Positions 41,506 through 51,565 are shown, counted from the stretch's first letter. The stretch is DNA of 57,975 bases from Parafrankia irregularis (GCF_001536285.1 NZ_FAOZ01000043.1:1-57975); one strand, 5' to 3'. Notes: a model not told the origin generated them from the letters alone. Program-made: numbers and translations.

Positions 41506-42243
41506 ATGGCGGTGCACGATTTTGAGGACACGACGGGATCGGCGTTGGATCTGGTCGAGACGTCGTTTCTGACCCTGACGGAATCCCCGGGTGGGCTGGG
41601 GGTGAACGGCGCCGATTTCCCGGGTTTGGCGGACCGGTGGTTCGGTCTGCGGGACCTGCGGGTGGAGATGACTCGGCCGCAGGCCTCGTGGGCGACCCGG
41701 AACGCGGTGTGGGCGTTTCTTCTCGCGGCGCGGGACGTGGACGCGTGGAAGGTCGCGGCCGTGGGAATGGCGATGCCGGCGCTGCGGCATATCACGGCCA
41801 CGCTGGCCCCGGTCTACCGCGGCGAGGCCGCCGATCTGGACGCGGAGGTGCTGACCGGCTTTATCGACGTGTACGCCGGGCTGCCCGCCGGGACGCGGGG
41901 AATCCCCGGCCGTCTGGCGTTCGGTGCCTACGAGGCGGGGCTGGTCGAGGTGGCCGGCTATCGCAAGCCCGGAATGGACCTTCCGGTCCTGGGCGCCTTG
42001 CCGCGGCCGTGGCTCGAGCCTCGGTGGTTGCTCGCGCAGGCGGTGGAACGGGCGGTGATCAGCCCGCCGGACGCGCGGCTGCTGGCGCTGACCCGGCTGC
42101 AGGGGGTGACGGTGGCGGCGGTGTCCGAGCGCAGCGGTGTCCCGGGTGAGGAGCTCGCGATCCGCCGCGACGCCGCGGAGCTGGAGCTGGCCGTCGCGGT
42201 CGGGGCCGGTGAGCTGGGCCCCGGCACGGGTGGTGGCCGATGA
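41506..42243 (+). CDS. Hypothetical conjugation-operon protein with possible HTH
   Basis: 245-aa protein that I do not recognise as a named family. The central part is helical (VEMTRPQASWATRNAVWAFL; VAAVGMAMPALRHITATLAP). Near the C-terminus LALTRLQGVTVAAVSERSGV then GEELAIRRDAAELELA has the helix-turn-helix look of sigma region 4 or LuxR-like domains. The ATG at 41506 is preceded by GGGAG. Its stop overlaps the pilin-like gene (ATGA). As the first gene right of repeat array B it is a candidate binder of the repeats, but nothing in the sequence proves it. Confidence 0.55.
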   Translation: MAVHDFEDTTGSALDLVETSFLTLTESPGGLGVNGADFPGLADRWFGLRDLRVEMTRPQASWATRNAVWAFLLAARDVDAWKVAAVGMAMPALRHITATLAPVYRGEAADLDAEVLTGFIDVYAGLPAGTRGIPGRLAFGAYEAGLVEVAGYRKPGMDLPVLGALPRPWLEPRWLLAQAVERAVISPPDARLLALTRLQGVTVAAVSERSGVPGEELAIRRDAAELELAVAVGAGELGPGTGGGR

Positions 42244-42887
42244 CCCGGTTCTCGGCGGTGTGGGTCCGGCTGGTGCGTGCGGTGCGTCGTCGGGTGGGGC
42301 GGGTGCCGGCGGACCTGTGGCTCGGGGTGTGCGCGGGGCTCGCCGGAGGGCTGGGGTGGGTCCTGAGCCCGGCCGGGTCCGCTCCCGGTCCCGGGTGGGA
42401 ACTGATCGGCTCGCCGGCGGGGTGGGCCCGGGTCGCCGCGGCGGTGCTGTGCGCGGTGTTCGCGCTGCTTCTCCTGGTGTGTGACGAGCCGTGGCTTGCC
42501 CGGGGCGCGGGGAGTGAGGCGGACCGGCGGCGGCTGTTGCGGCTGGCGGTGCTGCTGGCCGGGGTCGTCGTCGGGGTCATCGTCCTGGCGGGGGTGTCCG
42601 ATGCGGCGGTGGTGGCGCAGGTGGCTCCGCCTCCGCCGGCCGGGGTGTCGACCGCGCCGGATCTGAAGACCGTGTTGGACAACGCGCGGAACTGGATGAT
42701 GGGGATCCTCGCGACGGTCGCGACGTTCTTCTTCACGCTTGGGGCGGCGCGGTACGCGAGCGCGAACGGGGATCCCGGCGAGGTCGAGCGGGCGAAGGGC
42801 TCGTTCCGTAACGCGGCGCTCGGCTACGGGTTGGCCGTCCTCGCCCCGCTCCTGGTGAAGGCCTTGCAGTCCGTGGTCGGTGCCTGA
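42240..42887 (+). CDS. Conjugative pilin-like membrane protein
   Basis: 215-aa membrane protein with two N-terminal hydrophobic segments (about residues 28-45 and 62-80), a third near LLRLAVLLAGVVVGVIVLAG and two C-terminal ones. The C-terminal region NWMMGILATVATFFFTLGAA, then GDPGEVERAKGSFRNAALGY and GLAVLAPLLVKALQSVVGA resembles the VirB2/TrbC-like pilin segment of actinobacterial type IV systems. The ATG at 42240 overlaps the previous stop (ATGA), and its own stop is TGATG-linked to the next gene. Probably a pilus or transfer-channel subunit. The long N-terminal extension is unusual for VirB2. Confidence 0.7.
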   Translation: MTRFSAVWVRLVRAVRRRVGRVPADLWLGVCAGLAGGLGWVLSPAGSAPGPGWELIGSPAGWARVAAAVLCAVFALLLLVCDEPWLARGAGSEADRRRLLRLAVLLAGVVVGVIVLAGVSDAAVVAQVAPPPPAGVSTAPDLKTVLDNARNWMMGILATVATFFFTLGAARYASANGDPGEVERAKGSFRNAALGYGLAVLAPLLVKALQSVVGA

Positions 42888-44260
42888 TGCCCCGACCACC
42901 GCGCAGGCCACGGCGGCCGTGGGCACGGCGGGCCGGGGTGGCGGTGTGTGTGCTGGTGGTGGGTGCGGGGGTGCTGGCCGGGTCGGTCGGGGTCGCCGAC
43001 GCGGTCACGGTTCCGGCTCCTCCGGCGGCGTCTCCCGCACCCGCTCCGGCCGGGACTCCGGCGCGGCAGGTGGACCCCTCCGCCCCGGAGGCGGGGGCAT
43101 CCCCGTCGGCGCCGTCCCCCTCCGCCGGGGCGACACCCGACCCTTCCGCCGGGGCCACCCCCCGTCCCTCCGCCGGGGCTCCGGCGGCGGACAGCGGTAC
43201 CGGCGACGTCCCGCCGCCACCGTCGGCGGAGCTCGCGCCGACGGCCCCGGCGGACCCGAGTGAGGATCCGGCGGCGGGGCAGCCGACCCCGACCCCGAAC
43301 CCGCAGCCCGGGGCGTCCCCGGACCCGAACGCGGGCGGTGACGGCGGCTGGGTGAGCAGCCTGCTCTCGTTCGGCTGGCTCGATATTCCGGGGCGGATCC
43401 TGAGGGCGATCAACGGTTGGTTCGCCGGGCTCGTCGAGGCGGCGGTCGAGCCGGTCGTACGCCTGCTCGGTCAGACGGTGCTGTCCACCCCGGACGTGAC
43501 CCAGCAGCCACGGGTCCGGGAGCTGTGGAAAGGCACCCTGCTGATCGCGGACAGTCTGATGCTGCTGGTCCTGATGGCCGGCGGTGTCGCCGCGATGGGC
43601 TACGACAGCGTGCAGACCCGCGCCACCGCCAAAGAGATGTTGCCGCGGATGATCCTCGGGTTCGGCGCCGCGAACCTCTCCCTGCCCCTGATGAGCTGGG
43701 CCATCACCGCCGCGAACGCCCTGTCCCGGGCCTTCACGGACATGGGCGGCCTCGACAGCAGCGGCGCGTTCAGTGCGCTACTCACCGTGCTGGCCGCCGG
43801 CGCCCTGGCCGATATCTTCCTGGTCCTGCTCGCGATCGGCGTGGTCGGGCTGATGGTGATGCTGATCGTCGGGTGGATCATCCGGGTGGCGGCGATGATG
43901 GCCCTGGCCGTCGCCGGCCCGCTGCTGCTGATCTGCCATGGCCTGCCCTGGACCGAGGGCGCGGCGAACCTGTGGTGGCGGGCCCTCGGGAGCTGCCTGG
44001 CGGTGCAGGTCGGCCAGTCGGTCCTGCTCACCCTGGGCATCCGGGTCCTGCTCGCCACCGATGACGGCGCCTACAACCCGATCCCGACGTCGGACACCCT
44101 GGCGAACCTGCTCACCTCCGCCGCCTTGTTCTACCTCGCCGTGAAGATCCAGTCGTATGCCACCCAGCACCTGATGGGCGGCGGCCGGTCGACCGTCGTG
44201 TCGCTGGTGAAGTACCGGCTGCTGCGCCAAGGCGCCCGCCGGCTCGGTATCCCGCTCTGA
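42887..44260 (+). CDS. VirB6/TrbL-like conjugative membrane protein
   Basis: 457-aa protein. An N-terminal signal/membrane anchor (AGVAVCVLVVGAGVLAGS) is followed by a Pro/Ala/Ser/Thr-rich region of about 110 residues with eight-residue repeats (SAGATPDP, SAGATPRP, SAGAPAAD; 24-bp period in DNA). Five or six hydrophobic segments then appear, for example LLIADSLMLLVLMAGGVAAM and ALADIFLVLLAIGVVGLMVM. The arrangement matches VirB6/TrbL-type channel proteins of Gram-positive type IV systems. The extracellular proline-rich stretch may span the thick cell wall. Translated in overlap with the pilin-like gene. Confidence 0.75.
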   Translation: MPRPPRRPRRPWARRAGVAVCVLVVGAGVLAGSVGVADAVTVPAPPAASPAPAPAGTPARQVDPSAPEAGASPSAPSPSAGATPDPSAGATPRPSAGAPAADSGTGDVPPPPSAELAPTAPADPSEDPAAGQPTPTPNPQPGASPDPNAGGDGGWVSSLLSFGWLDIPGRILRAINGWFAGLVEAAVEPVVRLLGQTVLSTPDVTQQPRVRELWKGTLLIADSLMLLVLMAGGVAAMGYDSVQTRATAKEMLPRMILGFGAANLSLPLMSWAITAANALSRAFTDMGGLDSSGAFSALLTVLAAGALADIFLVLLAIGVVGLMVMLIVGWIIRVAAMMALAVAGPLLLICHGLPWTEGAANLWWRALGSCLAVQVGQSVLLTLGIRVLLATDDGAYNPIPTSDTLANLLTSAALFYLAVKIQSYATQHLMGGGRSTVVSLVKYRLLRQGARRLGIPL

Positions 44261-44330
44261 CCGGCCTTACCGCCATCCCCCTTTCTCCTCTCCCTTTCTC
44301 GTTCTGTCGCCTGAAAGGTCGTACTCACGC

Positions 44331-45293
44331 ATGCCTGAAATACCCGGATCTGACAGGGTTCGTATTCCCTCCGATGTCGACCGGCCGGACCGGATCCTGG
44401 CCGGTCTGACTGCCCGGCAGCTGACGTTGCTCGCGCCACCGGTGCTGCTCGCTCTCGCGGTGTACTGGACGGCGTCGCCGTATCTGCCGCTGCCGGTGGT
44501 GGCGCTGCTGGTGGTGCCGCTGCTCGGCGCCGGTGTGGCGCTCGCGTTGGGGCAGCGCGGCGGGCTGACCGCGGACCGGTACGCCACCGCGGCCCTGGCC
44601 CACCACCGCACCCCCAAGGTCCAGATCGTCGCCCCCGACGGGGTGCCCGCGCAGCCCGGCTGGGTCCCGGACATCCCCGCCGCCCGCCGCCGCAAGCCCG
44701 TGGCGGCCAGGCCGCTGGCCGCCGGAGTCGACGCGGCCGGTGTCGTCGACCTGCACGGCGCGGTCGCCGTCGTCGCCGAGATCGCCGGGGTGAACCTGGC
44801 CCTGGCCGGTGACGCCGACACCGCGCGGAAGGTCACCGGCTACGGGCGGATGCTCAACGCCCTGTCCGGCCCGGTCCAGATCACCCTCCGCGGCGTACCG
44901 GTCCGCCTCGACCCGCACCTGGACCGGCTTCGTGCCCTCGCGGAGCAGGCACCCCACCCGGCACTGGCCGCCGCTGCCCGCGATCACGCCGTGTTCCTCG
45001 GCGATCTCGCGGCGACCCGGCAGCTGCGGACCCGGCAGATCCTGCTCACCGCCCACGAACCCATCCCGCCGGGCCGCGGTGGGCGGGACACCGCCGCCGC
45101 CACCGCGGCACGCCGCATCGAGGAAGCCCTCGGCCTGCTCGCCGCCGCCGGGCTACGCGGCCGGATCCTCACCGGCCCGGAGCTGACCGCCCTGCTCGCC
45201 GCCGCCGCCGACCCTGCCGGCCCGCCGCCCCCCGAGCACGTCACCGCGACCGGCCCGGTCCGCGGCCACACCCCGATCGGAGCCCGCCGATGA
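44331..45293 (+). CDS. PrgI/VirB3-like type IV secretion protein
   Basis: 320-aa protein of the PrgI-like family of actinobacterial conjugation systems. RILAGLTARQLTLLAPPVLL and LPVVALLVVPLLGAGVALAL give the two membrane segments in the first 80 residues. A cytoplasmic domain with repeated VHL/GVNLAL-type strands follows (for example HGAVAVVAEIAGVNLALAGD and GPVQITLRGVPVRLD). The cytoplasmic part is typical of SCO6880-like proteins that pair with the next ATPase gene. The ATG at 44331 follows a GAAAGG. Its stop overlaps the VirB4 start (ATGA). Probably anchors the VirB4 ATPase. Confidence 0.75.
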   Translation: MPEIPGSDRVRIPSDVDRPDRILAGLTARQLTLLAPPVLLALAVYWTASPYLPLPVVALLVVPLLGAGVALALGQRGGLTADRYATAALAHHRTPKVQIVAPDGVPAQPGWVPDIPAARRRKPVAARPLAAGVDAAGVVDLHGAVAVVAEIAGVNLALAGDADTARKVTGYGRMLNALSGPVQITLRGVPVRLDPHLDRLRALAEQAPHPALAAAARDHAVFLGDLAATRQLRTRQILLTAHEPIPPGRGGRDTAAATAARRIEEALGLLAAAGLRGRILTGPELTALLAAAADPAGPPPPEHVTATGPVRGHTPIGARR

Positions 45294-47257
45294 GCCGCAC
45301 CCGCCACCGCCCGCACCTCGCCCCGCCCTCAGCCGGCCGCCGGCCTCTGCTTCCCGGCCGCAGGCAGGGGGCAGGCACGGGGCTCCCGGCACAGGGCCCG
45401 GCACTGTTCACCCCACCGGCGCTGCTGGTCGAGTCGGGGCAGGTCGAGGTCAGTGGGATCTGCGCGACCACCATCGTCGTGGTCGGCTACCCACGGGAAG
45501 TCGGCCCCGGGTGGATGGAGCCGCTGCTCGCCTACCCGGGCCGGGTCGATGTCGCCCTGCATGTGGACCCGACCCCACCCGCGGTGGCGGCGCTGCGGCT
45601 GCGCCGCCAGCTGGGCCGCCTCGAGTCCGACCGCCGTGCCGACGCCGCCGCGGGGCGGCTCGTCGACCCCGAGCTCGACGCCGCCGCCGCGGACGCGGGC
45701 GAGCTGGCCCGCCAGGTCGCCCGCGGCGAGGCACGCCTGTTCCGCGTCGGCCTGTATCTGACCGTCTACGCCGACACCCGCGACCAGCTCGCCGAGGAGG
45801 CCGCGCGGGTCACCGCGCTCGCGCACAGCCTGCTGCTCACGGTCCGCCGGGCCCGGTACCGGACGGTGCAGGGCTGGGTCTCGACCCTGCCCCTCGGCCT
45901 GGACCTCCTCCACATCCGCCGCGCGTTCGACACCGAAGCGCTGGCCGCGGGGATCCCGTTCACCACCCCCGACCTGCCACTGCCCGACGTGGACCGCCCC
46001 GGTGCGGCGCCCGTCGTCTACGGCACGAACCTGTACTCCGCCGGGATCGTGAGCGCTGATCGGTGGGCGCAGCCGAACTACAACTCGGTCACCACCGGCG
46101 CTTCCGGTGCCGGGAAGAGCTTCCTAATGAAGATCGACGTTCTGCGTTCCCTCTACCAGGGCGTCCACGTCACGGTCATTGATCCGGAGGACGAGTACGC
46201 CCGGCTCGCCGACGCCGTCGGTGGGACCCGCCTCGCTCTCGGCGCCCCCGGAGTCCACCTCAACCCGCTCGACCTGCCGGCTCACTCCCGCCAGGACCCC
46301 GACCTGCTGACGCGGCGCGCTCTGTTCTGCCACACCCTGATCTCCACGTTGCTCGGTGACCGCACCGGCCCCGACAGCGGTCTGGGCGCGGGGGACCGGG
46401 CGGTGTTGGACGCGGCGATCCTCACCGCCTACCAGCAGGCGGGCATCACCCACGATCCGAGCACCTGGACCCGGCCCGCGCCCCTGCTCGCCGACGTCGC
46501 CGCCGCCCTCACCGGTCTCGAGGACCCGGCGGGCCCCGCGCTCGCCGCCCGTCTCGCCCCGTTCGTGTCGGGGTCGCACGCCGGTCTGTTCGCGCATCCG
46601 ACCAGCACCCAGCCCACCGGGCATCTCGTCGTCTACTCCCTGCGTGCCCTGCCCGATGAGCTGAAAGCGGTCGGGACGCTGCTCACGCTGGACGCGATCT
46701 GGCGAGGCGTCGCTGACCCGGCGAAGCGACGCCGACGCCTGGTCGTGGTGGACGAGGGCTGGCTGCTCATGTCGCACCCCGCCGGTGCGAGGTTCCTGTT
46801 CCGGCTGGCGAAGGCGGCCCGCAAGCACTGGGCCGGGCTCGCCATCGCGACCCAGGACTCCGCCGACCTGCTCGGCTCCGAGCTGGGGCGGGCGGTCGTC
46901 GCGAACAGTGCGACGCAGATCCTGCTGCGTCAGGACCCCAGCGTGATCGACGAGCTGCGCCGCGTCTACAAGCTCACCGACGGCGAGGCCACCCAGTTGC
47001 TCACCGCCGGCCCCGGCGACGCCCTCCTGCTCACCGGGACCGGGCAGCGCACCGCCCTGCACGTCCTCGCCTCACCGGCCGAATACGACCTGATCACCAC
47101 AGACCCGGTCGACACCACCACCGGCATCGATTCCGGTGACGGCGACCTGCTCGACGCGGCCCGTCCGCAGACCCCCGCCCAGGCGGAGACCGGTGTGGGT
47201 CGTGGTCCACGCCGGCCGGCTGCCCGGCCGGTGGACGACGACACCGACCCGTTCTAA
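45290..47257 (+). CDS. VirB4/TraC-type conjugation ATPase
   Basis: 655-aa cytoplasmic ATPase that powers pilus assembly and DNA transfer. Walker A is TGASGAGKSFLMKID (residues about 269-283). Walker B is RLVVVDEGWLLMSHPA, with Asp488 and Glu489. An N-terminal domain of about 250 residues (ICATTIVVVGYPREVGPGWM; VALHVDPTPPAVAALRLRR) is typical of VirB4. The downstream WAGLAIATQDSADLLGSELG is the VirB4 sensor region, with the conserved ATQ. Overlaps the PrgI-like gene. The 3' end is followed by a 129-bp gap before the coupling protein. Confidence 0.92.
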   Translation: MSRTRHRPHLAPPSAGRRPLLPGRRQGAGTGLPAQGPALFTPPALLVESGQVEVSGICATTIVVVGYPREVGPGWMEPLLAYPGRVDVALHVDPTPPAVAALRLRRQLGRLESDRRADAAAGRLVDPELDAAAADAGELARQVARGEARLFRVGLYLTVYADTRDQLAEEAARVTALAHSLLLTVRRARYRTVQGWVSTLPLGLDLLHIRRAFDTEALAAGIPFTTPDLPLPDVDRPGAAPVVYGTNLYSAGIVSADRWAQPNYNSVTTGASGAGKSFLMKIDVLRSLYQGVHVTVIDPEDEYARLADAVGGTRLALGAPGVHLNPLDLPAHSRQDPDLLTRRALFCHTLISTLLGDRTGPDSGLGAGDRAVLDAAILTAYQQAGITHDPSTWTRPAPLLADVAAALTGLEDPAGPALAARLAPFVSGSHAGLFAHPTSTQPTGHLVVYSLRALPDELKAVGTLLTLDAIWRGVADPAKRRRRLVVVDEGWLLMSHPAGARFLFRLAKAARKHWAGLAIATQDSADLLGSELGRAVVANSATQILLRQDPSVIDELRRVYKLTDGEATQLLTAGPGDALLLTGTGQRTALHVLASPAEYDLITTDPVDTTTGIDSGDGDLLDAARPQTPAQAETGVGRGPRRPAARPVDDDTDPF

Positions 47258-47386
47258 CCCGCCCCGCACCACATCCCGGCCCGGTCGTGCCGCCGACGAA
47301 ACCCCCCGGCGGCGGCACGACGCCGGCCCGGCGATCCCGTCCGGCCATGTCCTGTGTGTCCTGCTCGTAAGCCTGGAGGCACCTTC

Positions 47387-49480
47387 GTGATTCTCGCCAG
47401 TTCGGCCCCCTCCGCGGGGCTCCCCCCCGTTCCTCCTCCGCCCCCTCCGCCCGCTCCGGAGGTGCCGGTGTGGCTCACCGATCCCGGCCGGATCCTCACC
47501 GGTGTAAGCAGCTGGCTGGCCGGCCATGCCGGCTGGTGGCCGCTCGCCGTCCTCACCGTTGCCCTGGTGGTGGCGGCGGGTTACGCCCGGGGCCGGGTCC
47601 GTGCCCACCGGCACGCGGTACTGCTCGACGGGGCGCGGACGGTGGAGATCCTGACCCCGCCCGAGGTGTCCGCCCACGCCGCGGAGATCTTCTGGGGGCA
47701 GATGGGTGGCCTGCAACGCCCCTTCTGGGAACGGCTGTTCCACGGCCAGCCCCATCTGGGCTGGGAACTGCTCGCCACCCGCGCCGGGACCGTGATCCGG
47801 CTGTGGGTCCCCGGCCCGGTCCCACCGGGCATGGTGGAGCGGGCGGTGCAGGCCGCGTGGCCCGGCGCCCGGACCACGACCCGCCCGGCGGACGCGCCGC
47901 TGCCGGGGGACGCGCTGGCGATCGGCGGGCAACTCCGCCTCGCCCAGGTCGACGTCCTCCCGCTACGCGCCGACACCTCCGGCGACCCGATCCGCTCCCT
48001 GCTCAGTGCCGCGTCCGAGCTCGACGACGACGAAGCCGCCGTCGTCCAGCTGCTGGCCCGGCCGGTCACCGGACGGCGTCTGACCCTGGCACGGCGTGCG
48101 GCGGCACGCCAACGGGGCCAGTACACGCCCAGCCCGGTGGGTCGCGCCCTCGACCTGATCACCCCTCACGCCGGGCCCCGCCCGGCGGCCGGGCAGGTCG
48201 TGGGCCAGACCGGGCCGACCCCGCCGGAGGACTCCGCAGCGTCGCGCGCCATGGGCATCAAGGCGGTCGGGCCGCGGTGGGAGGCGACGGTCACCTACGC
48301 GGCGGCTCACCTGACCCCACCCGACGACACCGACGAGCAGCGTCGTGCCGTGGTGATGCTGCGCGGCCGGGCCCACGCGTTGGCCTCCGCGTTCGCCTTG
48401 TACTCCGGCCACAACTATTTGCGCCGGCTTCGCCTGCCCCACCCGGTTCCGCTGCTCGCCGCCCGCCGGCTACGCCGCGGGGACCTGCTCGCCGTCACCG
48501 AACTCGCCGCCCTCGCCCACCTGCCCTTGGACACCGCCGTCCCGGGACTGTCCCGCGCGGGCGCCGCGGCCGTCGCACCGCCCGCCGGGATCCCCGAAGC
48601 CGGACCCCGCGTCAAGCCGCTGGGCATGTCCGAGGCCGGCCGGCGCCGTCCGGTGGGGCTGAACGTCGCCGACGCCCGCCACCACGTCCACGTCGTCGGT
48701 GCCACCGGCTCCGGCAAATCGACGCTGCTGGCGAACATGATCCTCGCCGACGCGGAAGCCCGCCGCGGTCTCGCGGTCTTCGACCCCAAGGGCGACCTCG
48801 TCAACGACGTCCTGGCCCGGCTGCCCGAGGACGCCGCCAGCAGGGTTGTGCTCCTCGACCCCGAAGACCCCGCCGCCCCACCGTGTCTGAACATCCTCGA
48901 CGGCGGCGACCCCGACCTCGCCACCGACCAGCTCGTCGGGATCTTCCGCCGGATCTGGTCCGATAGCTGGGGGCCGAGGACCGACGACCTGCTCCGCGCG
49001 ACCTGCCTGACCCTGCTCGAACGCCGCACCCGGACCGGGATCACGCCGACGTTGAAGGACATCGTCGGCGTCCTCACCGCGACGAACACGCGACGCCAGG
49101 CCACCGAGGGCGTGACCGATCCGATCCTGATCAGTTTCTGGACCTGGTACGAGCAGCTGTCCGACGGGGCCCGCGCCGCCGCGATCGGCCCGATCCTCAA
49201 CAAACTCCGCGCACTGCTGCTGCGTGGGTTCGCCCGCCAGGCCCTCGCCGCGGGTCCGTCGACCGTGGACCTGCGTGAGGTCCTCGACCACGGCGGGATC
49301 CTCCTCGTCCGCATCCCCAAAGGCGTGATCGGCGAGGACGCGTCCCGCATCGTCGGCTCCGTCGTGCTCGCGAAAATCTGGCAAACCGTGTTGCACCGGG
49401 CCCGCCTGGACCCCGATCAGCGTCCCGACGCCACCTGTTTCCTTGACGAGGCGGTGCGCCACGAAGCGCTGCAGGTCTGA
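47387..49480 (+). CDS. VirD4/TraG-type coupling protein, exon 1 (split by group II intron)
   Basis: First 689 codons of a type IV coupling protein, the DNA-pumping ATPase that brings the relaxosome to the channel. An N-terminal membrane segment (AGWWPLAVLTVALVVAAGYA) follows a proline-rich start. Walker A is VVGATGSGKSTLLANMI (about 436-452). The exon ends at 49453 with CFLDEA, the Walker B Asp-Glu (687-688). The frame continues 8 codons into the intron and stops at 49480. Joined to 51658-52077 it gives 828 codons, in phase. The GTG at 47387 follows GGAGG. Without splicing the protein would lose its Walker B context and C-terminus. Confidence 0.9.
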   Translation: MILASSAPSAGLPPVPPPPPPPAPEVPVWLTDPGRILTGVSSWLAGHAGWWPLAVLTVALVVAAGYARGRVRAHRHAVLLDGARTVEILTPPEVSAHAAEIFWGQMGGLQRPFWERLFHGQPHLGWELLATRAGTVIRLWVPGPVPPGMVERAVQAAWPGARTTTRPADAPLPGDALAIGGQLRLAQVDVLPLRADTSGDPIRSLLSAASELDDDEAAVVQLLARPVTGRRLTLARRAAARQRGQYTPSPVGRALDLITPHAGPRPAAGQVVGQTGPTPPEDSAASRAMGIKAVGPRWEATVTYAAAHLTPPDDTDEQRRAVVMLRGRAHALASAFALYSGHNYLRRLRLPHPVPLLAARRLRRGDLLAVTELAALAHLPLDTAVPGLSRAGAAAVAPPAGIPEAGPRVKPLGMSEAGRRRPVGLNVADARHHVHVVGATGSGKSTLLANMILADAEARRGLAVFDPKGDLVNDVLARLPEDAASRVVLLDPEDPAAPPCLNILDGGDPDLATDQLVGIFRRIWSDSWGPRTDDLLRATCLTLLERRTRTGITPTLKDIVGVLTATNTRRQATEGVTDPILISFWTWYEQLSDGARAAAIGPILNKLRALLLRGFARQALAAGPSTVDLREVLDHGGILLVRIPKGVIGEDASRIVGSVVLAKIWQTVLHRARLDPDQRPDATCFLDEAVRHEALQV

Positions 49481-50095
49481 GAGCGGCAGGTAGCCGCTGA
49501 TGACCGTAACACCGGGTGGGGTGAAAGGACCCACCGCCAGCCAGTCGCAGCTGGCTGGTGAAGCTGAGGACAGTCCGATCCGGGAAACGCCGGTGAGGGC
49601 GGGAGCAGTCCTGACAACGACGGGACGGCCTGGAACTACCAGACAGGCCGGGTCCGGCAAGCGAGACGGAAAGGTGTACGAGAGGAACCGGCGTGTGAAG
49701 CCCCGTAAGCGAGGAACCAGCTCCAACCTGGTGGATATGGGCTGGGATGCAGCGCGTGACCGTCGCGATCAACTGTTGATGGTCAACTCCGTAACCGTGT
49801 CTGCTTCGACGGGAAGGAGGCCAGTGGGAATGCCTGCGGCGTACCACTGGCGATGCTGCCGGGGAAGAGTCGGGCACCTCCTCCGTCAACCGGTGTGCAG
49901 TGAACGTGGGAACCATCCGTGGCCGCCCTACCCGCCGGGACACCGTCCCGGCGAAGGGCAGGACCGTTGTCGTCTGACGGCCACGCGATGGGACGGAGGA
50001 CCCGTAGTAGTCCGAGCGCGGGAAAGCCGCGTACATGGCGAAGGGGTCCAGCAAGTCAAGCAGCCGAAGAACTGGAATGCCAGGAGGGTACGCCG

Positions 50096-51532
50096 GTGAA
50101 TACCGACGCATCGACGGAAGCGCTCATGCGGGCGCGCCGTCGGGTACTGGGGATCCAGACCAAGCTGCACCGCTGGGCGACCAGCGATCCTCACCAAAGG
50201 TTCGATGATCTGTTCAATCTCGTCACCGACCCGGCTTTCCTTTTGGTGGCCTGGGATCGGGTGCGGGGCAACAAAGGCGCCAGGACCGCCGGCGTGGACG
50301 GCCGCACCGCGCGGTCGATCCAGGTGACGGACGGTGTCGAGCAGTTCCTCGACGAGCTTCGCGGCTCGCTGAAGGACCGCTCGTTCACCCCGTTGCCGGT
50401 GGCGGAACGGATGATCCCGAAAGCCGGCGGGCAGCTACGCCGGCTGGGGATCCCGACCGTCGCCGACCGGGTGGTCCAGGCGTCGCTGAAGCTGGTGTTG
50501 GAGCCGATCTTCGAGGCGGATTTCCGCCCGTGTTCCTACGGGTTCCGTCCGAACCGCCAGGCCAGGGACGCCGTCGCCGAGATCGTCTTCCTCACGACCA
50601 ACAAAGCACAGTACGACTGGATCGTCGAGGGAGACATCAAGGCGTGCTTCGACGAGATCGACCACACGGCCCTGATGGGCCGGGTGCGTCGACGAGTCGG
50701 AGACAAGCGTGTCCTGAACCTGGTGAAGGCATTCTTGAAAGCTGGCATCCTCACGCAGGAACGCCAGCTCCGCAAGACCGATGCCGGCGCCCCGCAAGGG
50801 GCGATCCTCTCACCGTTGCTGAGTAACGTGGCCCTGTCGGTGCTGGACGATTTCATCGCCCACGCACCGGGCGGCCCGTCGACCAGTCCGCATTTTCGGG
50901 CCAAGCGTCGTCGGCAGGGCCTGCCGAATTTCCGGCTGGTCCGTTACGCCGATGACTGGTGCCTGATGGTGGCAGGTGACCGCGACCATGCGGAAACCCT
51001 GCGTGAGGAGATCGCGGGGGTTCTGTCCACGATGGGCCTACGCCTGTCCGAGGGCAAGACCCTGATCACCCATATCGACGAGGGTCTGGACTTCCTGGGG
51101 TGGCGCATCCAACGCCACCTGAAGAAGGGGACGACAGATCGGCGCTTCGTCTACACCTACCCGGCGAAGAAATCTCTCGCCAATATCACCATGAAGGTGA
51201 AGGCGTTGTGCGGGCAGACCACGAACCAAGACCTGGCCGACCTGCTACCTGGCCTCAACCAGGCACTGCGGGGCTGGTGCACCTACTTCCAGCCAGGGGT
51301 GTCCTCCAGAACGTTCCAGTACCTGCGCGCTTTCGTCTGGAAGCACGTCTGGGAATGGATCCGGAGGAAGCATCCCAAGAACAATTGGAAGGAACTCCGC
51401 CGCCGCTACTGCGACGGCGGCTGGTGGCCCAGCAGCAACGGGATAACCCTCTTCAACCCCGGCGAGGTACGCACGACCACCTACCGGTACCGAGGAAAGG
51501 TCATCCCCACGCCATGGCCGGTCGAACAGTGA
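50096..51532 (+). CDS. Group II intron reverse transcriptase/maturase
   Basis: 478-aa intron-encoded protein. RT domains are seen from VAWDRVRGNKGARTAGVDG, PVAERMIPKAGGQLRRLGIP and SYGFRPNRQARDAVA through LVRYADDWCLMVAG, where YADD is the polymerase active site. GLDFLGWRIQRHLKK (RT7) and a maturase X domain with RGWCTYFQPGVSSRTFQYLR come next. The C-terminus HPKNNWKELRRRYCDGGWWP then GITLFNPGEVRTTTYRYRGK is the group II maturase-specific domain. No HNH endonuclease follows, so homing would use an endonuclease-free route. The GTG at 50096 follows AGGAGGG. It should help splicing and retromobility. Confidence 0.95.
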   Translation: MNTDASTEALMRARRRVLGIQTKLHRWATSDPHQRFDDLFNLVTDPAFLLVAWDRVRGNKGARTAGVDGRTARSIQVTDGVEQFLDELRGSLKDRSFTPLPVAERMIPKAGGQLRRLGIPTVADRVVQASLKLVLEPIFEADFRPCSYGFRPNRQARDAVAEIVFLTTNKAQYDWIVEGDIKACFDEIDHTALMGRVRRRVGDKRVLNLVKAFLKAGILTQERQLRKTDAGAPQGAILSPLLSNVALSVLDDFIAHAPGGPSTSPHFRAKRRRQGLPNFRLVRYADDWCLMVAGDRDHAETLREEIAGVLSTMGLRLSEGKTLITHIDEGLDFLGWRIQRHLKKGTTDRRFVYTYPAKKSLANITMKVKALCGQTTNQDLADLLPGLNQALRGWCTYFQPGVSSRTFQYLRAFVWKHVWEWIRRKHPKNNWKELRRRYCDGGWWPSSNGITLFNPGEVRTTTYRYRGKVIPTPWPVEQ

Positions 51533-51565
51533 GGAGCGCCATCATGCCCGAGCGGGACCTGCGGA

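Noticed and set aside
47354-49480. Coupling protein as a 708-residue complete protein
   Set aside because: The last residues come from the intron. The family needs about 140 more residues, which are found in phase after 51657.
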